From Littorina saxatilis (Eukaryota; Mollusca; Gastropoda; Littorinimorpha; Littorinidae): a stretch of DNA of 64,000 nt. The position numbers were made by a program, and so were the translations under genes. The DNA is taken from positions 8,473,927-8,537,926 of the forward strand of contig NC_090253.1 of NCBI RefSeq assembly GCF_037325665.1, given 5' to 3'. This document shows positions 11,211-22,257 of the stretch, piece after piece; the first letter of the stretch is position 1; the number at the start of each line of letters is the position of its first letter. The notes beneath the pieces were generated by a model that worked only from the letters and a program-made list of their open reading frames with translations, did not search any database and was not told the DNA's origin.

Positions 11211-11645
11211 TTTTTCCTGTTTGAACATACGAAAGGTTTTTTTTCTCTTCTTTTAAATGAAGTGTGTGTCTGTATTAAGACTTAATGTTTGTGTAAGGGA
11301 CATGTTGCAAGATAAGGCTTTGTCTAAAACCAGTTTATTCTTTTGTAATGAAGTTCAGTTTGACTTTTAGTATTCAATGCTGCCATGTTGGCACGTCTCG
11401 GTTTAAAGTGGCGCAACTCTTCCCCTTACAAAAACAAGAAAGAAAAAGAGAGTCCTTTTTTTTTTTAAACGGTTAATAATTTCATCAAATCACGTCACTA
11501 TAGGTAGACAACGGGCCAAGTTGCTTGGTAGGGGTAGTGTTTGGTTGATACAGTTGAGTATTGATTCCCCTTACCTGATACAAGTATTTTGTTCTGTCGT
11601 TCTTAGTGTAGTCGAGAAATAGGGGTAAACTTGTATTAATATGTG
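11210..11645. other. No feature recognised
   Basis: AT-rich sequence without coding or repeat signal that I can name. Confidence 0.4.
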
Positions 11646-11649
11646 CAAA

Positions 11650-11847
11650 ATTGCTTAGGCACAGTTAATAATTGTCTACCTATACCCGTGTGACTTGGAA
11701 TAATAGGCCGTGAAAGGTAAATATGCGCCGAAATGGCTGCAATCTACTGGCCGTATAAAATTTCATCTCACACGGCATCACTGCAGAGCGCCTAGAACTG
11801 TACCCACGGAATATGCGCGATATAAGCCTCATTGATTGATTGATTTT
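11650..11847 (+). mobile_element. SINE family A, 3' half
   Basis: Runs from CTTAGGCACAGTTAATAATT through GACTTGGAATAATAGGCCGT to GCGCGATATAAGCCTCATTG and (ATTG)n. The tRNA head is missing. Confidence 0.85.
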
Positions 11848-12143
11848 CCTACTTGCACGTAACTCTCTTCTTCTTCTTGGCGTTCGCACTTGCACGTAAC
11901 AGAGTCCAAGGTTTAAAACCATCGATTTCTCAAGTGCCACCGGGCTTGTACAAGTGTACAAAGGCCTTAGTATAGGCTACCTGCATTTTGTGCAAAATCG
12001 AATGTCGATAGTGGTCCTGTGGTTGATTTTTTCAGCGTATGGGTATTCTAAATTGATCTGGTACATACATTACATCCCCCGTATACTTTGCAGAGATTTG
12101 AGCTCGCCCATGTTTTTTTTTAGATCTTGGTTCCTATGATTAA

Positions 12144-12484
12144 AGGCCCAATCCGCCTCGTGAAAACGATTCGTCTCACTGTCTCAAATCTAGTCAGGCT
12201 TTAACATTGAATAGGACCATCCTTCCACTTGATCACATAACAAAAACCAACACCCTGAGTGCTTGCTGTGGTGAGTTGGAATTTTGGGATGATTTAATTT
12301 CTGAAAAAGGCACCAGTGCCTTTCACGACATCAATTCTTAGAAACATATCACTGTGTACTGAGACCACCCAGGCTGTTTATTTTTGGTATGTGAGCAAGT
12401 GGATGAATGGTTTAACCCAATTTAAAAGCCTGACCAGATCTGAGACAGTGAGACGAATTGTTTTCAGGAGGTGAAGTAGGCCTT
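12144..12484. mobile_element. Foldback MITE with about 60-bp inverted ends
   Basis: The left arm (AGGCCCAATCCGCC, then ATTCGTCTCACTGTCTCA, TAGTCAGGCTTTAA) is inverted in 12421-12484 (TTAAAAGCCTGACCAGAT, TGAGACAGTGAGACGAAT). Total about 340 bp. A more diverged relative may span 26990-27725. Confidence 0.78.
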
Positions 12485-12649
12485 CAAGGTCAATTGCGTT
12501 CGTCACTGAGATGAATAATGACCACACAGTAACACAATCCGGTATCAATCTGTTACGCCAGACCATCTTCTATCCTCCAGTATCCGGGATGGTGCGAGGA
12601 TTAATTTTCTTACGGCAAATTTGCAAAACCAGCTATTAACCATGTTGGC

Positions 12650-12735
12650 CACTTTCGGGAGTTTTCGGCAACTTCCGGTAGTTTTCGGCAACTTTGGTTA
12701 GTTTTCGACAAATGTCGGTAGTTTTCGGCAGTCCT
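12650..12735. repeat. Short tandem repeat of about 23 bp, four copies
   Basis: TAGTTTTCGGCAACTT-type units repeat at 12658, 12680, 12700 and 12718 with small changes. Confidence 0.7.
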
Positions 12736-12929
12736 AGGCCGCGACACCTTGGAAAAGTTGGGCCTTTCTGCCATAACGACAACGACGATTTGGGCGATTT
12801 GAAATGAGCTAAGGCGTTTTTGCCGATTTTCGGCGTCAAACGACATCGCTGCAGAAAACAGCTGGACCCATCAACACACCCCCTTTATGGCTGAGTTGAC
12901 GCCGCCTCCGCGCAAGTCCATTCCCCCCA

Positions 12930-13006
12930 ACACACACACACACACACACGCACGCACGCACGCACGCATGCACGCACGCACACACACAAACAAACACACA
13001 CACACG

Positions 13007-13041
<35 letters not shown>

Positions 13042-13176
13042 ACGCACGCACGCATGCACACACACACACACACACATGCACACACACACACACAAAAACC
13101 GCCCCCCCCCCAACACACACACACACACACACAACATCCCCCCTCCATCCACTGCACACACACACGACACTTAGTA
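12930..13176. repeat. (CA)n-rich microsatellite
   Basis: CA repeats interrupted by CG, CATG and poly-C. The apparent long open frames on both strands are a by-product of the repeat. Confidence 0.95.
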
Positions 13177-13880
13177 CCCCATTCATGGAGGGTTGGCCAA
13201 GCAAGTAAGCGGAGGAAATGGCGCCCAATTAGCGGGGTCAGAATTACACCACCCTGGTTTTATGTCCCCCCGTTTGCAGACACTAAGCGAGGGTGACTTC
13301 CAACGGGGAACGTTTAGTATTGTGTCGAATGTCAAGGAGCAGTCCAAATTCCCGTGGAGACGATTTCATCGAGCGTTTAATGGATTGCATTGATTTGCTC
13401 GTTGTGGGGCCTTGCTGAAAGGATATTTTGCCGTTGAGGAGATCTGGGTGTGTCAGCGCGTGTGTGTGGGCGGGGAGGGGGGCCGGGGGGGGGGGGGGGT
13501 GAGGAAGGGGGAGAGGGAGAGGGTAGCTACTCTTCATAGCACAGGCTAGGTATACGAGGTACGTACCTTGTCCTCTTAGGCGGGAATGTCGCAGGAAATG
13601 TTGCACGTGGGGGAATTCGGGGATGTGATTGGATAGGTTCACACAGCCCTAGCCCTATTCCGATCCTCGGCTCATATTCCGCAGGAATTTGCTGTATATC
13701 CTGTTCATATTTGCAATCAAAAAGACGCATGTTTCCGGTTTCTTCGATGTGTATCAAGTAGACGCATACCTGGCCAGGTTTGCTCCTGTGATTGGTCGAC
13801 AGACACTGCAATTTGCCTTTTATTTTATATTTTTGACCGAAATATGACATTTGACGCATAACAAACCAAACAGCAAATAA
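13177..13880. other. No gene recognised
   Basis: Contains a G-rich stretch at 13466-13500 and one terminus of the 294-437 foldback motif at 13826-13853. The open frames have no family likeness that I can see. Confidence 0.4.
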
Positions 13881-13881
13881 A

Positions 13882-14674
13882 ACAAGTCGCGTAAGGCGAA
13901 ATAACAACATTTAGTCAAGCTGTCGAACTCACAGAATGAAACTGAACGCACTGCTTTTTTCACCAAGACCACAGTCATACTCGTAGTTTCGTCAGTCCAC
14001 CGCTCGTGGCAAAGGCAGTGAAATCGACAAGCCATGCAGAATAGTGCGGTACTGGTCGCGCTGAGCAGGATAACACGCTTTTCTGTATGTCTATTCTTTT
14101 TAGCTTACTGAGTTTGTTTTTAATCCAAACATATCATATATATATATGTTTTTGAAATCAGGGACCGACCAGGAATAAGATGAAATTGATTTTAAATCGA
14201 ATTCGGAAAATTCATTTTAATCATAATTTTCATATTTTTAATTTTCAGAGCTTGTTTGTAATCCAAATATAACATATTTATATGTTTTTAGAATCAGAAA
14301 ATGACGCAGAATAAGATGAAATTGTTTTTGGATCGTTTAATAAAACAAATAATTTTAATTACAATTTTCAGATTTTTAATGACCAAAGTCATTAATTACT
14401 TTTTAAACTACCAAGCTGAAATGCAATACCATAGTCCGGCCTTTGTCGAAGATTGCTTGGCCAAAATTTCAATCAATTTGATTGAAAAATGAGGGTGTGA
14501 CAGTGCCGCCTCAACTTTTGCAAAAAGCCAGATATGACGTCATCAAAGATATTTATCGAAAAAATGAAATAAAAAATCCGGGGATATCATACCTAGGAAC
14601 TCTCATATAAAATTTCATAAAGATCGGTCCAGTAGTTTCGTCTGAATCGCTCTACACACACACACGCACAGACA

Positions 14675-14749
<75 letters not shown>

Positions 14750-14812
14750 CGCGACACTCGTCTCGATTCCCCCTCTATGTTAAAACATTTAGTCAAAACT
14801 TGACTAAATGTA
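13882..14812 (-). mobile_element. ACATTTAGTCAAG-family nonautonomous DNA element, copy 1
   Basis: Begins ACAAGTCGCGTAAGGCGAAA and ends in the palindromic ACATTTAGTCAAAACTTGAC. The interior has GTCGAACTCACAGAATGAAA, CCTTTGTCGAAGATTGCTTGG, GATCGGTCCAGTAGTTTCG and a (CA)n tract near its end. Copies are at 21436-22257, 22258-23343 and 25552-26325. Confidence 0.82.
14660..14750. repeat. (CA)n microsatellite inside the element
   Basis: About 80 bp of CA lies at the position where other copies carry (TG)n or (CA)n, so it expands from a seed within the element. Confidence 0.9.
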
Positions 14813-14814
14813 AA

Positions 14815-15925
14815 AAGGGGGATAGGAGAAGGAAGTGGGGAGAGGGGGCGGGGGGGACAAATGGCGCTGTGTTAGGACTTCGCGCAGCGTTTCTTTTACA
14901 CTGAAAACGTAACCAGGTTCACCAGTGAAAAGCGAGCCTGGTTCTTGGAGAGGAGACGTTGTGCTCGAATAACAATAGAAGTCTTCCTGTGATAGTAGTA
15001 GTCCAGTGGACGATACCTTCCGCCTGTGGATAGACAAGGAACTCGCCCTGCTGGTCGGCCACAGGGCAATCTGAACAGAAAGGACAGCAATACTTCTGCT
15101 TCTTTTGAGATAGATATAGACAGCCAGTCATAACAGGCAGACAGGACACACACACATTCACAGACACACACACACACACACACACACTCACACACACACA
15201 CAACACACACACACACAACCTATTCCTAGCTGTCCCAGGCTTCAAGCTACCGGCATCCTTAATGCCCCTATTCAGTCGGCCATCAATAAAATAGAGCAAT
15301 TTTCTTTACCGGCATATTCAGCGAAAAAGGTTTTGGCTATGTTCCCCGAGCCAAGCCGCCTTTCTCGCTTTCATTGGACATCAATGAAATCAGCTTGGGT
15401 TGACAGAGTCGCGACATCGCGAGAAATGCGAGACTCAGAAGCTAGCTGTCTCGGTTTTGTTGACGTCAATCGGATCGCGAAGTTTTCATGCGGAATAAGC
15501 AATCGCATTGGGTGACCTTTTGGTCGTCTTTGTCAAAATCATATTTGTCGTTAGCTGCCATTTCCACTTGGTCATGTGACAGGCTTGTTGTACCCGACTC
15601 ACTTTTACAAAACCAAACACCGAGTCAGTGATAAGAGCAACAGATATGTGCCCCCCCCCCCTCCCATCCCCCTCCCGTCCACCTAAATAAAATAAACAAA
15701 CGAACGAAAAACTACAGTCCAAAACAAACAAAAAGCTCGCATTTTTCATGATCCGCTAACTTCGACCATTATTTTTGATAATCACTGAGACTCGGCGTGT
15801 AACCTCTACGTACCTTTTTTTGTGTGCACCTGTTGAGTTTAATTTATATGCAATGTGAACCGTTTGTTCACACCCCTTCATAAGCGGCTATGGCCTATTG
15901 AATAAACTATCTGCGTCTGCGTCTG
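14815..15925. other. No gene recognised; (CA)n at 15142-15216
   Basis: Moderate GC content with a CA tract. Several open frames are bounded by repeats. No homologous domain or intron pattern is visible. Confidence 0.4.
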
Positions 15926-15975
15926 CGTCTCTCTCTCTCTTTCTCTATTTCTCTATTTATCTCTCTCTCTCTCTA

Positions 15976-16013
<38 letters not shown>
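15926..16013. repeat. (CT)n / (TCTA) microsatellite
   Basis: CT-rich run with a TATTTCTC-type interruption. A (GT)n tract follows at 16290-16328. Confidence 0.93.
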
Positions 16014-16015
<2 letters not shown>

Positions 16016-16288
16016 GACCTTCACTATCATTCTCTGAATTCATCTCTCATTTAAATAAAAAGAAAACACACCAGTAACCAGGTTAGGTACGTTTATATCT
16101 ATAATCAATATTTCGGCACGTTACTGCCTTCTTTGGGGTGGTAAGCTTATGGAAAGGCATTCACATTCACATTCATCTCTCATTTACCTTTTTCTTTCGT
16201 TCCTCCCCCATACCCCCCCTCCCCCCTTATCTCAATGTTAGTACGTGCGCGTGTGCGTGAGTGTGTGCCTGCCTACCTGCATGCGGAC

Positions 16289-16333
<45 letters not shown>

Positions 16334-16628
16334 TATCAACTTTCTCAATTGATCTTCCAGGTTTTCAATTGACCAGTGCCTCAAAAACTATCTGCTTTGG
16401 AATGACGGATCAGGCTGAAATCCACCCAGGCTTGTAGCGCCTATAGAATTTGTTTTAAAATCCACTCAATCCAAACTCTTTGCTGATCGCTTGACGGCGT
16501 TAATATATTAGTTTTCACACGCCAATTACGGAAGAAAATGCTACATACGGGCATGATCAAGAGTGAAGGACATCAGGGCTCGGCACCATTTTAAAGTACA
16601 TTGGAACCTGTTGTAGGTCCTTAAAAAC

Positions 16629-16945
16629 TGACCGGCACGGTTGGCCTAGTGGTCAGGCGTCCGCCCCGTGATCGGGAGGTCGTGGGTTCGAACCCCGGCC
16701 GGGTCATACTGTACCTTCGACTTTAAAATTGGCAATCTAGTGGCTGCTCCGCCTGGCGTCTGGCATTATGGGGTTAGTGCTAGGACTGGTTGGTCCGGTG
16801 TCAGAATAATGTGACTGGGTGAGACATGAAGCCTGTGCTGCGACTTCTGTCTTGTGTGTGGCGCACGTTAAATGTCAAAGCAGCACCGCCCTGATATGGC
16901 CCTTCGTGGTCGGCTGGGCGTTAATCAAACAAACAAACAAACCTT
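16629..16945 (+). mobile_element. tRNA-derived SINE (family D), full length
   Basis: Same head and body as 10907-11210 with few changes, ending in (CAAA)n. The high similarity suggests recent activity. Confidence 0.9.
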
Positions 16946-17184
16946 AAAAACTTAGAGAATATTAGGTCTTTCAAAGGGAAGCTGACATAAAGTGACATTC
17001 TGAACATACAAATCTCGGGAAACCAGGTCTTAGATTGGAGGTTTTTTTAATTATATTTTGTTCATTGCTTTATTATTAAATCGCACGTACAATTAGCAGT
17101 CGCACTCCCCAGGTGTGCGCGTGTTTAGGTCTAATGAGTTACCTGCACTACTTGCAGAATGACTGCGGTCTTTTGTGTGCCACA

Positions 17185-17295
17185 GAGCCGAGTCATGGGG
17201 GTTGGACATGGATACTGTCTCTGAGACCCGTGTCCGTCGCGGCCCGGGTTCGAACCCACGTGAGAGGAACATCAGTCTAGTGCTCTACCGACTTT
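17185..17295 (-). mobile_element. SINE family C fragment
   Basis: The minus strand shows a degraded tRNA-like head (GTCGGTAGAGCACTAGACTG, GGGTTCGAACCCGGGCC) and part of the body. Confidence 0.6.
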
Positions 17296-17595
17296 TGCAG
17301 TGTGTCGCAAAATCATACCTCAAAAAAATGTTCAGCCATGAGAAATGTGAAACCCTGCTTGATCTTGGGTCGTCATCGAGTCCTATCGAATTCAAAGTAG
17401 TCACAGGGAATATCGGTTAAAAACATCATTGTCACGATCATTGTTCCCATGCCTTGCAGTTAGTTATGTTTTGGTTGTTTATTTGCTTGCTTGAATGATT
17501 GTTTGTTTGTTTGTTTGCTTGCTTGTGCGTTTTTGTTTATGTCCTCGTTCTTTGTATGCTGTTTTATGACAGCGTTTCTGTGTTCTTTTTCAAGG

Positions 17596-17597
<2 letters not shown>

Positions 17598-17681
<84 letters not shown>

Positions 17682-17682
17682 T
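17598..17682. repeat. (CT)n microsatellite
   Basis: About 75 bp of near-perfect CT repeat ending TTTCTCTC. Confidence 0.95.
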
Positions 17683-17879
17683 GTGCACACATTTACGTTT
17701 TCAAGCGTCTTCGGGAATCGACCACAATTTGTTTTTGCTCAACCCATAAAAAAACCAAAGTGCAACAAAGACAGCCTCAAGCACACACAAGGCGACACCC
17801 ACTTGAGAAAACAGACTCAACCCATCGGGACGAACAGAAGACGACCGTTATAAACCTGTCTCCTCTCCCCGGGTCCTTA

Positions 17880-18066
17880 CGGAGCAACGACAAAAATGAT
17901 TGGCTATTGATCTGTGCGCGTGGGCACGTGCGATGACGCGGAAGGGATCGGGGCCAATTTGAAAAACACAGATAGCCGGGCCCCTCCCATCAGGAAAAAG
18001 GGCGGCGGGGGGAAAGCAATCCATATTTATTACCAATTATTGTTCATTGATCGTCAGCCATCTTCG
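17880..18066 (+). promoter_or_regulatory. Promoter-like patch before the 33-bp array
   Basis: GC- and CpG-richer than its surroundings. It has ATTGG (17899), CACGTG (17925-17930), TGACGCGG (17934), CCATATTTATTACC (18021-18034), CCAAT (18033-18037) and GCCATCTTCG (18057-18066), a YY1/initiator-like string. Spacing from the TATTTAT box to GCCATCTT is about 30 bp. No downstream gene was recognised, so this is a prediction only. Confidence 0.35.
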
Positions 18067-18082
18067 CTGAGTCGCTCAACTT

Positions 18083-19116
18083 GAGGCTGAGGGGTACTGC
18101 TGCTGCTGTGGTGAGCAGGCTGAGGGGTACTGCTCCTGCTGCGGTGTGCAGGCTGAGGGGTACTGCTGCTGCTGTGGTGAGCAGGCTGAGGGGTACTGCT
18201 CCTGCTGCGGTGTGCAGGCTGAGGGGTACTGCTGCTGCTGTGGTGAGCAGGCTGAGGGGTACTGCTGCTGCTGTGGTGAGCAGGCTGAGGGGTACTGCTG
18301 CTGCTGTGGTGAGCAGGCTGAGGGGTACTGCTGCTGCTGCGGTGTGCAGGCTGAGGGGTACTGCTGCTACTGTGGTATGCAGGCTGAGGGGTACTGCTGC
18401 TACTGTGGTGAGCAGGCTGAGGGGTACTGCTGCTGCGGTATGCAGGCTGAGGGGTACTGCTGCTACTGTGGTGAGCAGGCTGAGGGGTACTGCTGCTACT
18501 GTGGTGAGCAGGCTGAGGGGTACTGCTGCTACTGTGGTGAGCAGGCTGAGGGGTACTGCTGCTGCGGTATGCAGGCTGAGGGGTACTGCTGCTGCTGTGG
18601 TGAGCAGGCTGAGGGGTACTGCTGCTACTGTGGTGAGCAGGCTGAGGGGTACTGCTGCTACTGTGGTGAGCAGGCTGAGGGGTACTGCTGCTGCTGTGGT
18701 GTGCAGGCTGAGGGGTACTGCTGCTGCTGTGGTGAGCAGGCTGAGGGGTACTGCTGCTGCTGTGGTGTGCAGGCTGAGGGGTACTGCTGCTGCTGTGGTG
18801 AGCAGGCTGAGGGGTACTGCTGCTGCTGTGGTGAGCAGGCTGAGGGGTACTGCTGCTGCTGCGGTGTGCAGGCTGAGGGGTACTGCTGCTGCTGTGGTGA
18901 GCAGGCTGAGGGGTACTGCTGCTGCTGTGGTGAGCAGGCCGGGGTACTGCTGCTGCTGTGGTGAGCAGGCTGAGGGGTACTGCTGCTGCTGTGGTGAGCA
19001 GGCTGAGGGGTACTGCTGCTGCTGTGGTGAGCAGGCTGAGGGGTACTGCTGCTGCTGTGGTGAGCAGGCTGAGGGGTACTGCTGATGCTGTGGTGTGCAG
19101 GCTGAGGGTTCAGTTT
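18083..19116 (+). repeat. 33-bp minisatellite, about 31 units
   Basis: Unit is GAGGGGTACTGCTGCTGCTG plus TGGTGAGCAGGCT, with 30-bp variants lacking one GCT. Because 33 and 30 divide by three, frames stay open on both strands: plus gives RLRGTAAAVVS or QAEGYCCCCGE, minus gives QYPSACSPQQQ or STPQPAHHSSS. One 2-bp change near 18938 shifts frame. No ATG opens the plus frame at its left edge. Coding is possible but unproved. Confidence 0.9.
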
Positions 19117-19675
19117 AGCGACTAGATGGATATAAAGGTCCAACTTAGCGGTGAAGGTACAGTGTTGTAATATGAGAATCTTCAGATTTTTGGCTAAAAT
19201 GCGACTTTTTGTTAGCTCCAAGACAGAATTGTTCTGCCAGGACCGGCACCCAGCTCTCACACCTGCTTCCAAGGAGCTGTTCACGTGCAACATGGATTGG
19301 CAACACCCCTTACCCGGCAAATGTACCTTATTTCTCCAGGAGAGACCCAAATGCTAAATGTTAACAGCATGGGAGGTAAGGCCCCGCAGACCCCCGTGTT
19401 GGGCAGTTCCTGTACCTCTGCCTCATTCTGGAAGCCCGTCCCTCTCAAACACTACGTCCAACCCTGTCATCCGCCAAATCTGGGTAGATACAATGCTCAG
19501 AGGTCCTGTTGGACAAGCCATCTATGAGATGACAACTGAGACTACAAATCACCCGGATGCGATGGTCTCAGCCTGGTACGGCAGCTTACCTTCGGACGGA
19601 GAACACCTGATAAAAACCTCAACCATCGAAGGCGGGGAGGGCAGTCGGATGTCTACAAATACGCTTTTTGACTCA
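19117..19675 (+). other. Open, possibly transcribed stretch of unknown nature
   Basis: Frames of 60-110 residues occur here (for example MKVQCCNMRIFRFLAKMRLF at 19151), and a possible donor GGGAGGTAAGG lies at 19370-19380. I recognise no domain. It might be the downstream part of whatever carries the 33-bp array. Confidence 0.25.
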
Positions 19676-20515
19676 CGTGCGAAGCAAAAGTGAGTCTATG
19701 TACTCACCCGAGTTGTCCGTCCGTCCGTCCCCCCCGTCCGTCCGGCCGTCCGGAAAACTTTAACGTTGGATATTTCTTGGGCACTATTCAGTCTATCAGT
19801 ACCAAATTTGGCAAGATGGTGTATGATAACAAGGCCCCAAAAAACATACATGGCATCTTGACCTTGCTTCAAGGTCAAGGTCGCAGGGGCCATAAATGTT
19901 GTCTAAAAACCAGCTATTTTTCACATTTTCCCCATTTTCTCTGAAGTTTTTGAGATTGAATACCTCACCTATATATGATATATAGGGCAAAGTAAGCCCC
20001 ATCTTTTGATACCAGTTTGGTTTACCTTGCTTCAAGGTCAAGGTCACAGGAGCTCTTCAAAGTTGGATTGTATACATATTTTGAAGTGACCTTGACCCTG
20101 AACTATGGAAGATAACTGTTTCAAACTTAAAAATTATGTGGGGCACATGTTATGCTTTTATCATGAGACACATTTGGTCACATATGATGAAGGTCAAGGT
20201 CACTTTGACCCTTATGAAATGTGACCAAAATAAGGTAGTGAACCACTAAAACTGACCATATCTCATGGCAGAAAGAGCCAATAAGCACCATTGTACTTCC
20301 TATGTCTTGAATTAACAGCTTTGTGTTGCATGACCTTGGATGACCTTGACCTTGGGTCAAGGTCACATGTATTTTGGTAGGAAAAATGTGTAAAGCAGTT
20401 CTTAGTGTATGATGTCATTGCTAGGTTTAGTTATTTGACCTTGACCCTGAAGGTCAAGGTAATGTCAAGGTCAAGCATGTGAGTCGTATGGGCTTTGCTT
20501 TGCCCTTCTTGTTAA
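19676..20515 (+). mobile_element. Dispersed element rich in TCAAGGTCA motifs
   Basis: Begins ACTCACGTGCGAAGCAAAAG, which folds on itself (GTGAGTC follows), then a (CCGT)n run. It ends GTGAGTCGTATGGGCTTTGC. TCAAGGTCA or its reverse TGACCTTGA occurs about eight times. No protein is encoded. The boundary CTCAC/GTGAG pair suggests a foldback DNA element. Confidence 0.65.
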
Positions 20516-20779
20516 TCGTATGGACTCGCAACTTACAATGCCGAGATCAAACACAGAATACGTACATGCACCCGTGTCCAATACACGCGGGGACACGCGG
20601 GAACGATCTGTAGCAGCCAAAAATGGATAGAAAGGGGAGTACCGCATGTGGGGGATGGAGCTAGGTGTACCACGATCCAGTGCGTGCGCCTTAAAGGGGC
20701 ATGACCGCGATGTGAGATATGCGACGTGTACGACTCAACTTTCGTAGATACATAACTAACATATACGTGTATTTTCAAA

Positions 20780-20934
20780 TACAATCGAACCTGTCTGTCA
20801 CAACCATCCAGGGGACCGACCCAAAATGGTCGCTTGAAGCAGGTGGTCGCTATGGACAGGTGAATCTTATAAAATAAAATAAAAGCTCATTGGGGATCCG
20901 TTTGGGGGTGGCCGTAATGGCATGTTTGACTGTA
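20780..20934. mobile_element. TACAGTCGAACCTG foldback element, copy 1
   Basis: Ends TACAATCGAACCTGTC and GTTTGACTGTA, with inner ATGGTCGC / GGTGGTCGC symmetry. Copy at 42496-42667. Confidence 0.65.
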
Positions 20935-21435
20935 CTCAGATTAGAACTAGCCTTTGTAACACGAGTTTGAGGAAACGGACTTGAAACTGGAGGAAATAGT
21001 TAAAAAAAAAAAAAAAACCATTTTTTCTCCTGAATTCCCGTATCTTGCCTGCGAGGGGCGGGTTCAGTCTCGGGACCCCTAGTTATTGCCCCCCCCCCCC
21101 CCCCCCCCCAGCAGAATTTAGAGGGTCTCTAAACCAGGAGGACTCTTGGAAGCATGTGAGACCTTCCTAAAAGTCATTTCAATGAAATTTTCATTCTGTA
21201 GAATTTACTCCGTGAATTCGCGTCGGTGCTGACACGGCAGAACATTTCTTCGTCTGCGATATCCAGCCGAGTGTACGTTCTTGTTCATCCTGTATGGAAA
21301 CAAGCAGACGATTACAGTCTGAAAATCAGCATTTAGACAGTACGCATGATACCGCAACTTTAGTGCGTCCCGGAACTCGCTCTTTTCGGGTCTCTGGTTA
21401 AAGTCCCCCTTGAATATTAAGTTCTTGATCATTAC

Positions 21436-22257
21436 ATTTAGTCAAGTTTTGACTAAATGTTTTAACATAGAGGGGGAATCGAGACGAGGGTCGTGGTGTA
21501 TGTGTGTGTGTGTGTGTGTGTGTATGTGTGCGTGTGTGTGTGTAGAGCGATTCAGAGTAAACTACTGGACCGATCTTTATGAAATTTGACATGAGAGTTC
21601 CTGGGTATGATATCCCCAGATGTTTTTTTCATTTTTTCGATAAATGTCTTTTATGACGTCATATCCGGCTTTTTGTAAAAGTTGAGGCGGCACTGTCACA
21701 CCCTCATTTTTCAATCAAATTGATTGAAATTTTGGCCAAGCAATCTTCGACGAAGGCCGGACTTCGGTATTGCATTTCAGCTTGGTGGCTTAAAATGACT
21801 TTGGTCATTAAAAATCTGAAAACTGTAAAAAAAAAATTTTTTTTATAAAACGATCCAAAATTACGTTTATCGTATTCTTCATCATTTTCTGATTCCAAAA
21901 ACATATAAATATGTTATATTTGGATTAAAAACAAGCTCTGAAAATTAAAAAAATTAAAAATTATGATCAAAATTAAATTGTCCAAATCAATTTAAAAACA
22001 CTTTCATCTTATTCCTTGTCGGTTCCTGATTCCAAAAACATATAGATATGATATGTTTGGATTAAAAACACGCTCAGAAAGTTAAAACGAAGAGAGGTAC
22101 AGTAAAGCGTGCTATGAAGCACAGCGCAACCGCTACCGCGCCAAACAGGCTCGTCAGTTTCACTGCCTTTAGCACTTGCGGCGGACTACGTTCAATTTCA
22201 TTCTGTGAGTTCCACAGCTTGACTAAATGTAGTAATTTCGCCTTACACGACTTGTTT
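21436..22257 (+). mobile_element. ACATTTAGTCAAG-family element, copy 2
   Basis: Starts ACATTTAGTCAAGTTTTGAC and ends TTTCGCCTTACACGACTTGT. The interior matches copy 1 in the opposite orientation, including a short (TG)n at 21500-21545. Confidence 0.83.

Noticed and set aside
18081-19085. 334-codon plus-strand frame as a confident gene
   Set aside because: It has no ATG at its start, the unit is a multiple of three so every frame tends to stay open, and the frame changes type near 18938. Kept only as a repeat and a hypothesis.
19285-19693. Host gene on the plus strand downstream of the 33-bp array
   Set aside because: The overlapping frames have no recognisable domain, and the only splice evidence is one possible donor. 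Listed as an unknown stretch instead.
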